NCBI GenBank assembly: GCA_963717195.1
Contig: CAVQVR010000021.1
Location: 62,001 to 126,000 of the forward strand
Source of the DNA: JACDAE01 sp963717195
GTDB taxonomy: Bacteria > Chloroflexota > Ktedonobacteria > Ktedonobacterales > Ktedonobacteraceae
Length of the DNA: 64,000 nt
Reading direction: 5' to 3'
Position 1 is the first letter of the stretch. The number at the start of each line of letters is the position of its first letter. The position numbers and the translations under genes are program-made. Under the pieces are notes generated by a model. The model was given only the letters and a program-made list of their open reading frames with translations. It made no database searches and was not told the DNA's origin. Below, in pieces: positions 36,524 to 45,025 of this stretch.

Positions 36524-37300
36524 CTATCCTGGCTGCTCTTTACCCCACAGCATACTCACCTCCTCCTCAGTCAGATAGCGCCACTTACCCGTTGGAAGCT
36601 TCCCTAGCGTGAGCGATCCCACACCCACACGTTGCAAGCGTAGAACGGGATACCCCACTGCCACTAGCATACGCCGTACCTGGCGCTTACGCCCTTCATG
36701 GATAGTGAGAGATAACCATGTATCAGACCCCACCCGGCGCAAAATACGTACCTGGGCAGATGCGCTCTTATGTTGCACACCATCATCTTCTGTAAACAGA
36801 ACACCGGCACGCAGCGAGGCTAGCGTTGCAGTAGAAGGATAGCCGCGCACAAGTACTTCGTAGTGTTTGTCAGTCGTGTAGCGCGGATGGGCCAGGCGCA
36901 AAGCAAAATCACCGTCATTGGTGAGGAGTAGCAAGCCCTCGGTATCAATATCCAGGCGACCGACAGGATAGACACGTAAACGGCGCACTTCTTCCGACAA
37001 GAGATTGAGCACAGTTGGTCGCCCTTGCGGATCATATGCGGTACTGACGTAGCCCACTGGTTTGTTGAGTAGAAGATAGACATGCTCTACTGCTGCACGC
37101 ACGATCTTTCCATCAACGCTGATACGATCACGAACAGGATCGATACGTACTCCTTGCGTCGTGATGATTGTATCGTTCACACGGACACGCCCGGCTGCAA
37201 TGAGCTCCTCGACATGGCGGCGCGATGCAATACCAGCATGGGCCAGGAAACGCGATAGGCGTTCTCCTTGTTGTTGCTCTTCGGGTTCTTTTCCTGTCAT
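36524..37300 (-). CDS. rluB: 23S rRNA pseudouridine synthase, RluB/RsuA family
   Basis: The 258-residue protein has an N-terminal S4 RNA-binding domain (about 14-60: RLSRFLAHAGIASRRHVEEL). The synthase domain carries the catalytic Asp in VGRLDIDTEGLLLLTNDGDF, plus YLLLNKPVGYVSTAYDPQGR and IHEGRKRQVRRMLVAVGYP. It isomerises uridine in rRNA; position 2605 of 23S is expected by homology, but RsuA-type activity cannot be excluded. It is first in the rluB-cmk-plsC group. Confidence 0.9.
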   Translation of the reverse strand: MTGKEPEEQQQGERLSRFLAHAGIASRRHVEELIAAGRVRVNDTIITTQGVRIDPVRDRISVDGKIVRAAVEHVYLLLNKPVGYVSTAYDPQGRPTVLNLLSEEVRRLRVYPVGRLDIDTEGLLLLTNDGDFALRLAHPRYTTDKHYEVLVRGYPSTATLASLRAGVLFTEDDGVQHKSASAQVRILRRVGSDTWLSLTIHEGRKRQVRRMLVAVGYPVLRLQRVGVGSLTLGKLPTGKWRYLTEEEVSMLWGKEQPG

Positions 37301-37319
37301 ATTTTTTCCATGTTACATT

Positions 37320-37355
37320 CGATAAATCGCTGGACGCGATAAATCTGGTCCATAC
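37320..37355. repeat. Dispersed element, CGATAAATCG type
   Basis: The 36 bp from CGATAAATCGCTGGACGCG to AAATCTGGTCCATAC differ at a few positions from the 59.4-kb copies. It fills the gap between rluB and the DUF2851 gene. Confidence 0.7.
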
Positions 37356-37356
37356 A

Positions 37357-38571
37357 TTATACGGTTTTTCTACCTATAATACACATGTCACAGCACTTCT
37401 CACGGCATGTTTCCTGATAAATATAATGTAGCCCCTGCTGACGACAACTGCCATGCGGTTCCGAGGGCAACTGCAACTGTGCACTCATCATACGTGTAAT
37501 CCAGTTTGAGGACAGGCCAGGGTGTACTTTATAGAGCTTCAAAGCATGTTCACTCAGCAACGTATCATGTTCTAACAAAGCAATAGCAGCGGCAAATGGC
37601 AGAACAACGTTAATGATGAGTATATCAGCACGCGCAAGACTCACACCGACATCGCCAAATAGTGTACGTAATGTCCTCAATGTTTGATACACATTATCAT
37701 CTGCTTGCACTATCGCACGCAATGTCTCCCAGAGGCCTGCACGGTACCGCTCAACAAGGAAGTGAAGACTTTGCAGACGCCCGGCGTCGAGTGGTGCGGG
37801 ATCAGGCGCACGTCCCAACGGTTCAGGCACAGACGTTTCCTGACCTGCCAGCCGCAGACCAATAGCACGGAAGAAGTCGCGATTGCGCCCGTAACCCAGT
37901 CCCTCTGCAAGCGCTGGTATCAGGCAGGCATCGTACATAGTAAGCGCGGTCACCGGTGGAATGGGCACGCTGGCATGAAGTTGCTCAACAAAAGCATGCA
38001 CCTTCTGCTCAAAACGCAGTACGCCTGCATCTTCCAGCAATCTATCCCTTGCTTCGCCAGGCACCTGCAGCAATACGCGCTGGCAAGGCCATAGCGTTCT
38101 ATCTCGGAGAACCCCAGCGAACGAGGACGACGCCGTTCCTGCAGGCAGATCACTCAGGGAACAGATCGGGACGCTCAAACCATCCTGCCGTATTGTAGGT
38201 GCGGTATCATCACAAAGCAGTACAACATGCAACACAACATTATTATAGCGTGCATCGCGATGATGCCGATGCCCAACCCAGTCGCTGAGACACACATGAA
38301 ATTCTACATCACCGGTATACTTTCGTGCATGTATTATTCTCCTTATACCTTGATCAAGTAGAGGGCGACGAGGAGAGATGCTACAGAGAACCGCCGCACG
38401 CACGTCTGGTCCAGCCGCACCACCTGGACGCCCGGCAAAGAGCAATTGATATGCATCACCATTGGTTAAAGGCAATATACTTCCACGAGGAAGCGACCAC
38501 CAGTAACGAGCAATAGCTTCCTCATCGGGAAACGTTGAGCTGTATATTTCGTGTACTGAACGTATACTCAT
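37357..38571 (-). CDS. DUF2851 family protein
   Basis: The 404-residue protein has the DUF2851 pattern: AGRPGGAAGPDVRAAVL near residue 48, GDVEFHVCLSDWVGHRHHRD, and YNNVVLHVVLLCDD. The G-D-V-E-x-H and N-V-x-L-H-V-V blocks resemble nuclease-like beta cores, but activity is unproven. Its ATG overlaps the stop of the upstream coiled-coil gene (ATGA), so the two are a translational pair. The function is unknown. Confidence 0.78.
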   Translation of the reverse strand: MSIRSVHEIYSSTFPDEEAIARYWWSLPRGSILPLTNGDAYQLLFAGRPGGAAGPDVRAAVLCSISPRRPLLDQGIRRIIHARKYTGDVEFHVCLSDWVGHRHHRDARYNNVVLHVVLLCDDTAPTIRQDGLSVPICSLSDLPAGTASSSFAGVLRDRTLWPCQRVLLQVPGEARDRLLEDAGVLRFEQKVHAFVEQLHASVPIPPVTALTMYDACLIPALAEGLGYGRNRDFFRAIGLRLAGQETSVPEPLGRAPDPAPLDAGRLQSLHFLVERYRAGLWETLRAIVQADDNVYQTLRTLRTLFGDVGVSLARADILIINVVLPFAAAIALLEHDTLLSEHALKLYKVHPGLSSNWITRMMSAQLQLPSEPHGSCRQQGLHYIYQETCREKCCDMCIIGRKTV

Positions 38572-40067
38572 CTCTCTTGCGGACGGATAACAGGCACTTC
38601 TAGCGTATCTTCATCGTCGTCATCATCTCCATCCTGTTCAGCTCCAGAGGTGTGTGCAGTATTATATGATGCAGACTGAACAGAAGCATTTTCGCGTCTT
38701 TTCTCGTCACGCTCATCACGGCTGCTGGCAGCGAAAGCCATGCCTTCCGCTACTTCTGCTTCTGCTTCTGCATTCATTGCTGCATTCATTGCACGTTCCT
38801 CGGCTACCTCGGCATCTGCCAATACGGCGTGTGCATGTGTTGCTTCTCGTTCAGCAGCTTTCAAAGCAACATCGGCTCCCTCACCACTCAGTTTTTGCTT
38901 ACGAATAGCCATGCGCACGGCTTCTAATGCCTGATCAGCTTTGAGCGCGAGCGCCCGTGCTTCTCGCGTGCGGGCACTACAGGCTTCGGCCACTGCTTCG
39001 GCGCGAGCTGCTGCGATACCCGCAGCATCCGCGATAATCATCGCAGTGACCGTCTCCAGATTCTCTTCCTCCTCCTCGATCTCTTCTACCTGCGCAATCT
39101 CTAATGGAGATGGATGCTCGCCCGGTTCACTCGATGATGCAATATCATCAATATCCATTTCGCTTGTTGGCTCCGTTCGTTCAATGTCTATTATGACTGC
39201 AATTTCCTGCCGCTCCTCTTCTTGAGGAGAATTAAGCAGGCGCTCCACAGCACATGCCGCCTCTTCCGCCTCACCCGCTACCACGGTTGCTTTGCCAGCT
39301 TCAGCATGCAAACGTTCAAGCTCCTGCATCAGGTGGCGGGCTGACCCGAGCTGCTCAAGATACTCTTCCGCCTCAGCCACACGTTCGATAGCATCACGCG
39401 CGGCCTCTTCTGCCGCTTCGGCGACTACACGAGCCTGACGAGCCCGCACTACAACATCATCGACTGGAACCTCCAGAGTAACCTCATCCTCTCTATCAGA
39501 AAATACTTCCCTGGCTTCCTCTACCTCCTGCCATTCAGCAACCTTGCTTATATTCTCCTCTACAACCGACTCTTCAATCACGTGTATAGCAGAAAAACGA
39601 TCCAGGTATTGTGGCTCCGCCTCTCCCATCTGAGCAGATCCCACATCACCTTCATCTTCAAAGTTCTCAACCGTACTGGATGGAGATGTGTCGATAACGT
39701 TTTCTGTAGATGTCTCAGATAACGTCTTATCCACCTGATAAAGCACTGGCTTCTGAGGAGAAGATGGAGCCTCCAGCAAAGGTGCTAACACCTCTGTCCC
39801 TGCCGTAATCATTGTGATAATAGTCGAACGTGGAGCTTGCAAAGCCCCCAGGCGCTGACGCACACTACTGAGACGATCCTCCAACTCCTGCACATGAGCC
39901 ATACGCCTACGCATTCGTGCATCGGCCTGCCGCAAACGCTCTAGTGCATCAGTCTGCGCCCGTTCCGCCTCCCGCAAACGCTCCCTCAGCTTTTTTTCAC
40001 GCTTACGCAATTTCTTTTCGTCATTCACCCTCTTCTCATCCTGAGGAGAATTTTCCCGCTCGCTCAT
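38568..40067 (-). CDS. Long acidic coiled-coil protein, unknown
   Basis: There are 499 residues from the ATG at 40067 (GGAGGG 6 nt upstream). Residues about 10-75 form a Lys/Arg/Glu coiled coil (EKKLRKREKKLRERLREAER). A Ser/Glu-rich disordered stretch (about 85-190) precedes long Ala/Glu helices (about 205-270 and 330-450; AEAVAEACSARTREARALAL) and an Asp-rich tail (DDDDDED). No enzymatic motif or membrane segment is seen. It could be a structural or scaffold protein. The coupled DUF2851 gene suggests a joint function. Confidence 0.65.
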   Translation of the reverse strand: MSERENSPQDEKRVNDEKKLRKREKKLRERLREAERAQTDALERLRQADARMRRRMAHVQELEDRLSSVRQRLGALQAPRSTIITMITAGTEVLAPLLEAPSSPQKPVLYQVDKTLSETSTENVIDTSPSSTVENFEDEGDVGSAQMGEAEPQYLDRFSAIHVIEESVVEENISKVAEWQEVEEAREVFSDREDEVTLEVPVDDVVVRARQARVVAEAAEEAARDAIERVAEAEEYLEQLGSARHLMQELERLHAEAGKATVVAGEAEEAACAVERLLNSPQEEERQEIAVIIDIERTEPTSEMDIDDIASSSEPGEHPSPLEIAQVEEIEEEEENLETVTAMIIADAAGIAAARAEAVAEACSARTREARALALKADQALEAVRMAIRKQKLSGEGADVALKAAEREATHAHAVLADAEVAEERAMNAAMNAEAEAEVAEGMAFAASSRDERDEKRRENASVQSASYNTAHTSGAEQDGDDDDDEDTLEVPVIRPQER

Positions 40068-40446
40068 TCCTACCCTCCAGCACAATAAGTGCTACATCTA
40101 CTTTGCCTCTATTACAATAACCGACATCATCGTCACTTGCAAGCACTTATATAGAAACTATACGCACATACATCTGAATTCCGGAATCTCCTATCCCATT
40201 TTCACCTTTTTTTCCCACCCAGGAAGACAGAATACGCAGGTACAGGTCCCTATCCCCAAAGTAACATTACTATTTTTTGAAAAGCAAGACAATATGGATA
40301 GACAAAACCTCCACAATACTGTATTATATCATCAATATTATGCAAAGTATCTCTGATTTGCAACAGATGAAATGCGTTTCTAAGGTATTACTCTTTTTTT
40401 TGCTTTACTATATAGGGAATCAATAACTGAAGGATTAGGAACCCCG
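40068..40446. other. 379-bp intergenic region between divergent genes
   Basis: This AT-rich gap holds the start regions of the coiled-coil gene and the trypsin-like protease. No open frame of interest and no family palindrome was found. ACTATATAG near 40410 is a possible -10, but it has no clear -35. Confidence 0.4.
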
Positions 40447-42408
40447 ATGATTAGAAAACATTTTAAGCGCCTGCTATTCTCCCTTCTCACATCCGCTATG
40501 GTACTTCTTTCTATCCTCTTCGTGGTTGCAAGGCTAAGCAGTGCCAGTGCTGAAGGGGGCATTCCAGGTGGCAATATTTCAGACCCGGTCGTGCGTGCAG
40601 TTGATGTCGCCAAGCCTGCAATTGTGCGCATCTTCACCACTATCGGCGGTCACGTTACGGTGCACATCACAGCGACACAAAGCGCGACGTTTCCTCTCAA
40701 TGGCGGGAATTATAAACTAGAATTTTCGGGTAGTGGAGCGTTCATCACGGCTCACGGAGATATCCTCACCGCAGATCATGTGGTCAATCCTCCACATGAT
40801 AGTGGCCTTGATGAGGCCCTGTATGAGATGGCGGCACAGGATGTTGCTGATTATGTAAACAATAATTTCAATGTCACTACCCCTTATACGGCACAAGATA
40901 CCCTCTCACTTATGGCAGATGGAAACTTTCGCACGGAAACTCACTATGGCCAACCCAGCAGCGACGTCTATCTGAGTACGGACTATACTGGCCCTTTAGT
41001 ACAAACGAATTTTAAAAATTTGGGCTCAGATGTCTGGCAACCCGTCACTAAAATTGAGCAGCAAAGCCCGACTGATGAGCATGACATGGCTATTATTCAT
41101 GTCAACATGAGTGATACCCCTGGCATTCAGTTGGGCGACTCCTCAGGAGTTGAGCAGCTGGATGAATTGACGATCATTGGTTTTCCTGGTAACGGCGATA
41201 TAAACGATAAAAATGATCCCACCCAGTTGCTTACCTCTTCCGTCAATAAAATCTATGTGAGTGCACTGAAGGAAAACGATATGAGCTCGCCTCTCATCCA
41301 GGTGAGCGGGAACGTCGAGCATGGTGACAGTGGCGGCCCTGCCCTCGATAGTAACGGCAATATCGTAGGTGTCGTCAGTTCTTTCAGCTCAATGGCAGAT
41401 GATCCATTGGGAACCAGCTTCTTGCAGGCGAGCAACAGTGCTCAGACGCTGATCCTGATCCAGGGTCTTGATACAACGCCCGGACCATTCGAGAAAGCAT
41501 GGCGTCAGGCGTTTGCCGATTATGCTTCAACGGCTCCGGGTCATTGGCATAAAGCACAACAAGAACTTCAAAAACTATCCAGCCAATACAACAGTTTCAA
41601 TGCAGTCACGCCTTATCTGAACTATGCGCAAAATCAGGCCATGCATGAGCAATTGCCCACACCTGCTTCATCTTCAACCAATTATGCACCCTGGGTTATC
41701 GGTACCGCCAGTTTTGTGATGGTAGCCTTGCTTGCTCTCGGTTGTCTGCTGTTCTTTATCTCAAGACGCAACAAAAGTCTTTTTGCCACTTCTGCTGTAT
41801 CGTCCACACCCTCATCTACATGGTCACGCTCAGCGGGAACCGTACCAGCGAATATACCAACCTACGGTTTTCCAGAATGGTCGCCTCAACGCATTAATGT
41901 TGAAACAGTACCTTCTCAATCCATATATCAACAGAACAATGCTATACCAGCAGAAACAGCTCCCACCTGGCCCCAACAGAGCTTTATAGCAACTCCACCC
42001 GCAAACCTACCGCCGCAGAAGGATTTTCTGGCTCAGCCACCCGTTCCCGTAGCATGGCAACAAGAAGCTCAGAAGGATTTCCCGGCTCAGCCACCCATTT
42101 CTGTAGCATGGCAACAAAAAGCACAGAAGGATTTCCCGGCTCAGCCATCCATTCCTGTAGCATGGCAGCAGGAGTCATATAGACCCGCCAATTTTCCCCT
42201 ATCCTCGCCTTTCGAGGAGCGTCGGCGCCCCTTCTCGGCTCCCACTGCTCCTTCATCCTCACCTTTCGAAGAAGTGCAGAAGTCACATCAGTTCTCAACT
42301 CCTCTCGTACCTTCACCCACCAGGGAGATCGAGCAACAAGAGGGCGAGACACCTACGGCGAAGCAAGCAGCCATCCGGAAGCAAAGGATAGTTCCGGATA
42401 CAAATTAA
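40447..42408 (+). CDS. Membrane-bound trypsin-like serine protease
   Basis: There are 653 residues. An N-terminal signal or anchor segment (about 8-35) precedes a chymotrypsin-fold domain (about 45-345) with the triad His111 (ILTADHVVN), Asp213 (DEHDMAIIHV) and Ser295 (EHGDSGGPAL). A helical stretch leads to a second transmembrane helix (about 414-438). A Pro/Gln-rich cytoplasmic tail (440-653) includes three 18-residue repeats. No PDZ domain is seen, unlike HtrA/DegP. An insert of about 70 residues separates His and Asp. It is a likely envelope protease whose cytoplasmic tail could bind a partner. A hairpin terminator follows. Confidence 0.85.
   Translation: MIRKHFKRLLFSLLTSAMVLLSILFVVARLSSASAEGGIPGGNISDPVVRAVDVAKPAIVRIFTTIGGHVTVHITATQSATFPLNGGNYKLEFSGSGAFITAHGDILTADHVVNPPHDSGLDEALYEMAAQDVADYVNNNFNVTTPYTAQDTLSLMADGNFRTETHYGQPSSDVYLSTDYTGPLVQTNFKNLGSDVWQPVTKIEQQSPTDEHDMAIIHVNMSDTPGIQLGDSSGVEQLDELTIIGFPGNGDINDKNDPTQLLTSSVNKIYVSALKENDMSSPLIQVSGNVEHGDSGGPALDSNGNIVGVVSSFSSMADDPLGTSFLQASNSAQTLILIQGLDTTPGPFEKAWRQAFADYASTAPGHWHKAQQELQKLSSQYNSFNAVTPYLNYAQNQAMHEQLPTPASSSTNYAPWVIGTASFVMVALLALGCLLFFISRRNKSLFATSAVSSTPSSTWSRSAGTVPANIPTYGFPEWSPQRINVETVPSQSIYQQNNAIPAETAPTWPQQSFIATPPANLPPQKDFLAQPPVPVAWQQEAQKDFPAQPPISVAWQQKAQKDFPAQPSIPVAWQQESYRPANFPLSSPFEERRRPFSAPTAPSSSPFEEVQKSHQFSTPLVPSPTREIEQQEGETPTAKQAAIRKQRIVPDTN
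42016..42177 (+). repeat. Three 54-bp tandem repeats in the protease tail
   Basis: The copies start at 42016, 42070 and 42124, each encoding QKDFPAQPPIPVAWQQEA or a near variant. The second and third are closest at DNA level, so the array probably expands and contracts. Confidence 0.85.
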
Positions 42409-42432
42409 AAACGATAATATGATCGACACAAA

Positions 42433-42479
42433 AAAGAAGGCGACCTGCTAATTCCTATTTTTTGCTTTTCGCCTTCTTT
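42433..42479. terminator. Bidirectional hairpin between converging genes
   Basis: AAAGAAGGCGA (42433-42443) pairs with TCGCCTTCTTT (42469-42479); TATTTTTTGC lies in the loop. It ends the protease gene and overlaps the last Lys-rich codons of the phosphoesterase gene. Confidence 0.6.
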
Positions 42480-43420
42480 CCCTTTGTACGACCACTGCCA
42501 TCATTAGTGCCATCAGAGAGCGCTCCGGCCAACTCTTTCGAATCCACTAATGGATCAGGTATTTTCTGCCGATCCTGCAGCATGGTGCCAAAATGGAGTC
42601 GCTGGTAGAGTACCTCGGTTCGACGCGAGAATAGAGAATGTTTGGTAATACGCAGATCATCCTCGATCTCGATCTCCAGAAAGCCATTATCTTTTTTACC
42701 TGAGGTATCCAGCAACGAACCAGCATTGCAACAAAGCAAGCGATGCCGACCATCAGACAGTTCCCAGACGTGGCTACGATGAATATGCCCACAGAGGAGC
42801 AGATCGACATTTAATTCGATCAACGTTTGCAGAATATCCGCTGACCGAGGCACAACATCACCCGGTCTGAGCTTCTTGGTTGGAACCGGCAAAAAGCTAT
42901 GATGAGCACAAAAGATACGTAACTCACCGGTTTGCCCCTTATTAAAGTGCTGCGTCATCATCTCTATCTGGCGTGCTGTAATCTCAGGCGTACTGTTCAG
43001 CCCCACCGCTGCCACATCATGAGCACGATAGAAAAACTCTGTCGTGGCAAAATGATCAAAGAATTTGCCCTGGCGCCCATGGTTTACATCCTCCAGCCCA
43101 TCCATTTCATCAAAAACAGATGCGGGTTCCGGGTGAGTGAGCAAAAAGTACTCAAGGTCACTACGCTCGGCGGCAACGGGGACAAGCGTTTTCGCCAGGT
43201 CACGGTTACCTGGAATGATCAACACAGGACAAAAATCAAGCCAGGATACAAAACGCTTTACACGCAAAAATTGTTCATCCAGCCCATCATTGGTGAGATC
43301 GCCCGTAATCAAAATAAGATCCGGGCGCATCCCTTCAAACTGCCGCGCCCCTTCTTTTAAAAGCACCCATGTCTCAGGTGCCTCCCGATAGTGAATATCA
43401 GACACATGCAAAATCTTCAT
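42455..43420 (-). CDS. Calcineurin-like metallophosphoesterase
   Basis: There are 321 residues from the ATG at 43420 (MKILHVSDIH); the frame is 13 codons longer upstream, but the family begins at this Met and AAGGAG lies 12 nt before it. Metal-binding motifs are complete: HVSDIHY (DxH), TGDLTNDG (GDxxxxG), PGNRDLA (GNxD), CAHHSFLP, and CGHIHRSHVW (GHxHxxx). This is class III phosphodiesterase-like (CpdA/Icc style). The C-terminus is a Lys-rich tail (KGKKAKSKK). The substrate is unknown. Confidence 0.85.
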   Translation of the reverse strand: MKILHVSDIHYREAPETWVLLKEGARQFEGMRPDLILITGDLTNDGLDEQFLRVKRFVSWLDFCPVLIIPGNRDLAKTLVPVAAERSDLEYFLLTHPEPASVFDEMDGLEDVNHGRQGKFFDHFATTEFFYRAHDVAAVGLNSTPEITARQIEMMTQHFNKGQTGELRIFCAHHSFLPVPTKKLRPGDVVPRSADILQTLIELNVDLLLCGHIHRSHVWELSDGRHRLLCCNAGSLLDTSGKKDNGFLEIEIEDDLRITKHSLFSRRTEVLYQRLHFGTMLQDRQKIPDPLVDSKELAGALSDGTNDGSGRTKGKKAKSKK

Positions 43421-43477
43421 TACGCGATGAGCTCCTTCGCCGCTTCCTGTCGTCTGCACCTATCATCCTTGATATCT

Positions 43478-44230
43478 TCATGACAATAAGAGATGCATTA
43501 CCGCACGACGTAACATTGCCTGCACGCGATCAACCGATTGGCTACCCTCTACCACAACAAAATCAAATTCTTTTTGCATACTTTGATACTTTTCATACAT
43601 TTTCATTTCAAACTCATGGAAGCTCTCCATCCCTTCCGCTGTTAGAGACACCAATGGTGCTGCTTCCTGACGTCTTTTCTTCTGCTCTTTGCCTCCATGT
43701 TTTTTCGGTTGTCCATCCCGCAATTTTTCGCGCTGCTGCTGCAAAGCAACGCGGCGTCTAACCGCTTCACCTGGACTGATGTGCAGATAGAAGACAACGT
43801 CGGGTTCAACGGTAAAATGGTAAAGATTGCGCACCCAGTCTTTATCCAGACCACGAGCCTCGTCACGTGCGAAGGCTGTATAGGTATAACGATCTGCCAG
43901 CACAATCTCGCCACGCGTCAGGGTCGGCTTGATTACACGCTCCGTACGATCAAGATGATCGGCACAATAGAGCAGACTATAGGTCAAAGGATGTAAGGGC
44001 GACTTCGTGCGTGCCTTCGCCAGCACATCTGCAATAAGGGGAGAGGTTCTCCAGGCTGTGGTGGTTACATAATAGCGTTGCGCACTTAGCCAATCTCGTA
44101 GGAGCTGCACCTGAGTGGTGCGCCCGGAAAGGTCAATGCCTTCCAAAACAATCAAGTAAGCACGTTCGGGACGAAGGAGCGAAGGGGAAAAGAGTGAAGT
44201 GTCACCCTCCCTCTGCTGCTCGTTTGCCAT
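43478..44230 (-). CDS. Thymidylate kinase-like protein with altered Walker A
   Basis: The 250-residue protein (ATG at 44230 with GAGGAAG upstream) aligns with dTMP kinase over its core. P-loop position: VLEGIDLSGRTTQVQLL, where the conserved Lys is Arg (codon CGC). The D-R-Y motif ADRYTYTAFARDEARG is intact, as is the C-terminal YEKYQSMQ. A basic insert KKHGGKEQKKRRQE replaces the lid. Lys to Arg at Walker A usually lowers catalysis, so this may be a weakened or regulatory paralogue. It follows the canonical copy after 13 nt. Confidence 0.8.
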   Translation of the reverse strand: MANEQQREGDTSLFSPSLLRPERAYLIVLEGIDLSGRTTQVQLLRDWLSAQRYYVTTTAWRTSPLIADVLAKARTKSPLHPLTYSLLYCADHLDRTERVIKPTLTRGEIVLADRYTYTAFARDEARGLDKDWVRNLYHFTVEPDVVFYLHISPGEAVRRRVALQQQREKLRDGQPKKHGGKEQKKRRQEAAPLVSLTAEGMESFHEFEMKMYEKYQSMQKEFDFVVVEGSQSVDRVQAMLRRAVMHLLLS

Positions 44231-44243
44231 AAGATCTTCCTCT

Positions 44244-44942
44244 TCAATCAGTGGGCAATATACGCTGAACGGCGTCACGGAGTTGCTGCTGCTGCTGTTT
44301 TACTGGCAATATAGCATCCAGGTACAAAAACGCAAAACGCTTGCTCATCATCTCGTAAGCGTGTAGAACGCGCTGCTGAAATGAACGAAAATTGTCCATC
44401 GAATTCACATGTTCGGTATGCGCCATTCCCGCACGTCGCTCATACTCTCCTAATGGATTAGTACTTAGTGAACGCTGTAGAGCTTCTTCTGCACTGATCT
44501 GGAAATAAATACTCAGGTCTGGACTGGCCGCGAATTGGTAGACGTGCTGTACCCACTCCAATTCAACCCCGCGTGCCAGATCGCGTGCCAGTGCTGTATA
44601 GATATAGCGATCTGCCAGTACAATCGCGCCACGCTGGAGTGCGGGCACAATATCGCGCTGGTGTATCTCGGCAAGATCGGCAGCATGCAGAAGACTGAGT
44701 AGCTTCGGATCGGATGTACCCTGCTTTCTACCCGCTTTGAGGGCACGCTTGATCATTTTGGAGGAGATCCATTCGGCAAGAATCACTTCGTAGCCTTCTG
44801 CCCGTAGCCAGAAACTGAGCAGATGGAGTTGCGTACTTTTACCCGAGCCATCCAGTCCCTCAGCTGCGATGAGCCGCCCCGGATAGCTGTGCGGTACGAG
44901 AAATGAGGAGTTTCCTGCTTGCACATTCAGATCCGCAACCAT
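44244..44942 (-). CDS. tmk: Thymidylate kinase
   Basis: The 232-residue protein phosphorylates dTMP to dTDP. P-loop AAEGLDGSGKSTQLHLL is at about residue 28; the thymidylate-binding D-R-Y motif reads LADRYIYTALARDLARG. The lid has NPLGEYERRAG with Arg residues. It is the standard copy of a tandem pair with the Arg-variant gene downstream. The first 20 residues are not conserved-looking, and a later start is possible. Confidence 0.88.
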   Translation of the reverse strand: MVADLNVQAGNSSFLVPHSYPGRLIAAEGLDGSGKSTQLHLLSFWLRAEGYEVILAEWISSKMIKRALKAGRKQGTSDPKLLSLLHAADLAEIHQRDIVPALQRGAIVLADRYIYTALARDLARGVELEWVQHVYQFAASPDLSIYFQISAEEALQRSLSTNPLGEYERRAGMAHTEHVNSMDNFRSFQQRVLHAYEMMSKRFAFLYLDAILPVKQQQQQLRDAVQRILPTD

Positions 44943-45025
44943 TAACAGTTAGCCTCCTACCTAAGAGGATACCCCAAAAGTAGGAGGATTGCAACATGCT
45001 TCTTTATCTCTTGCTTATCATCAGA

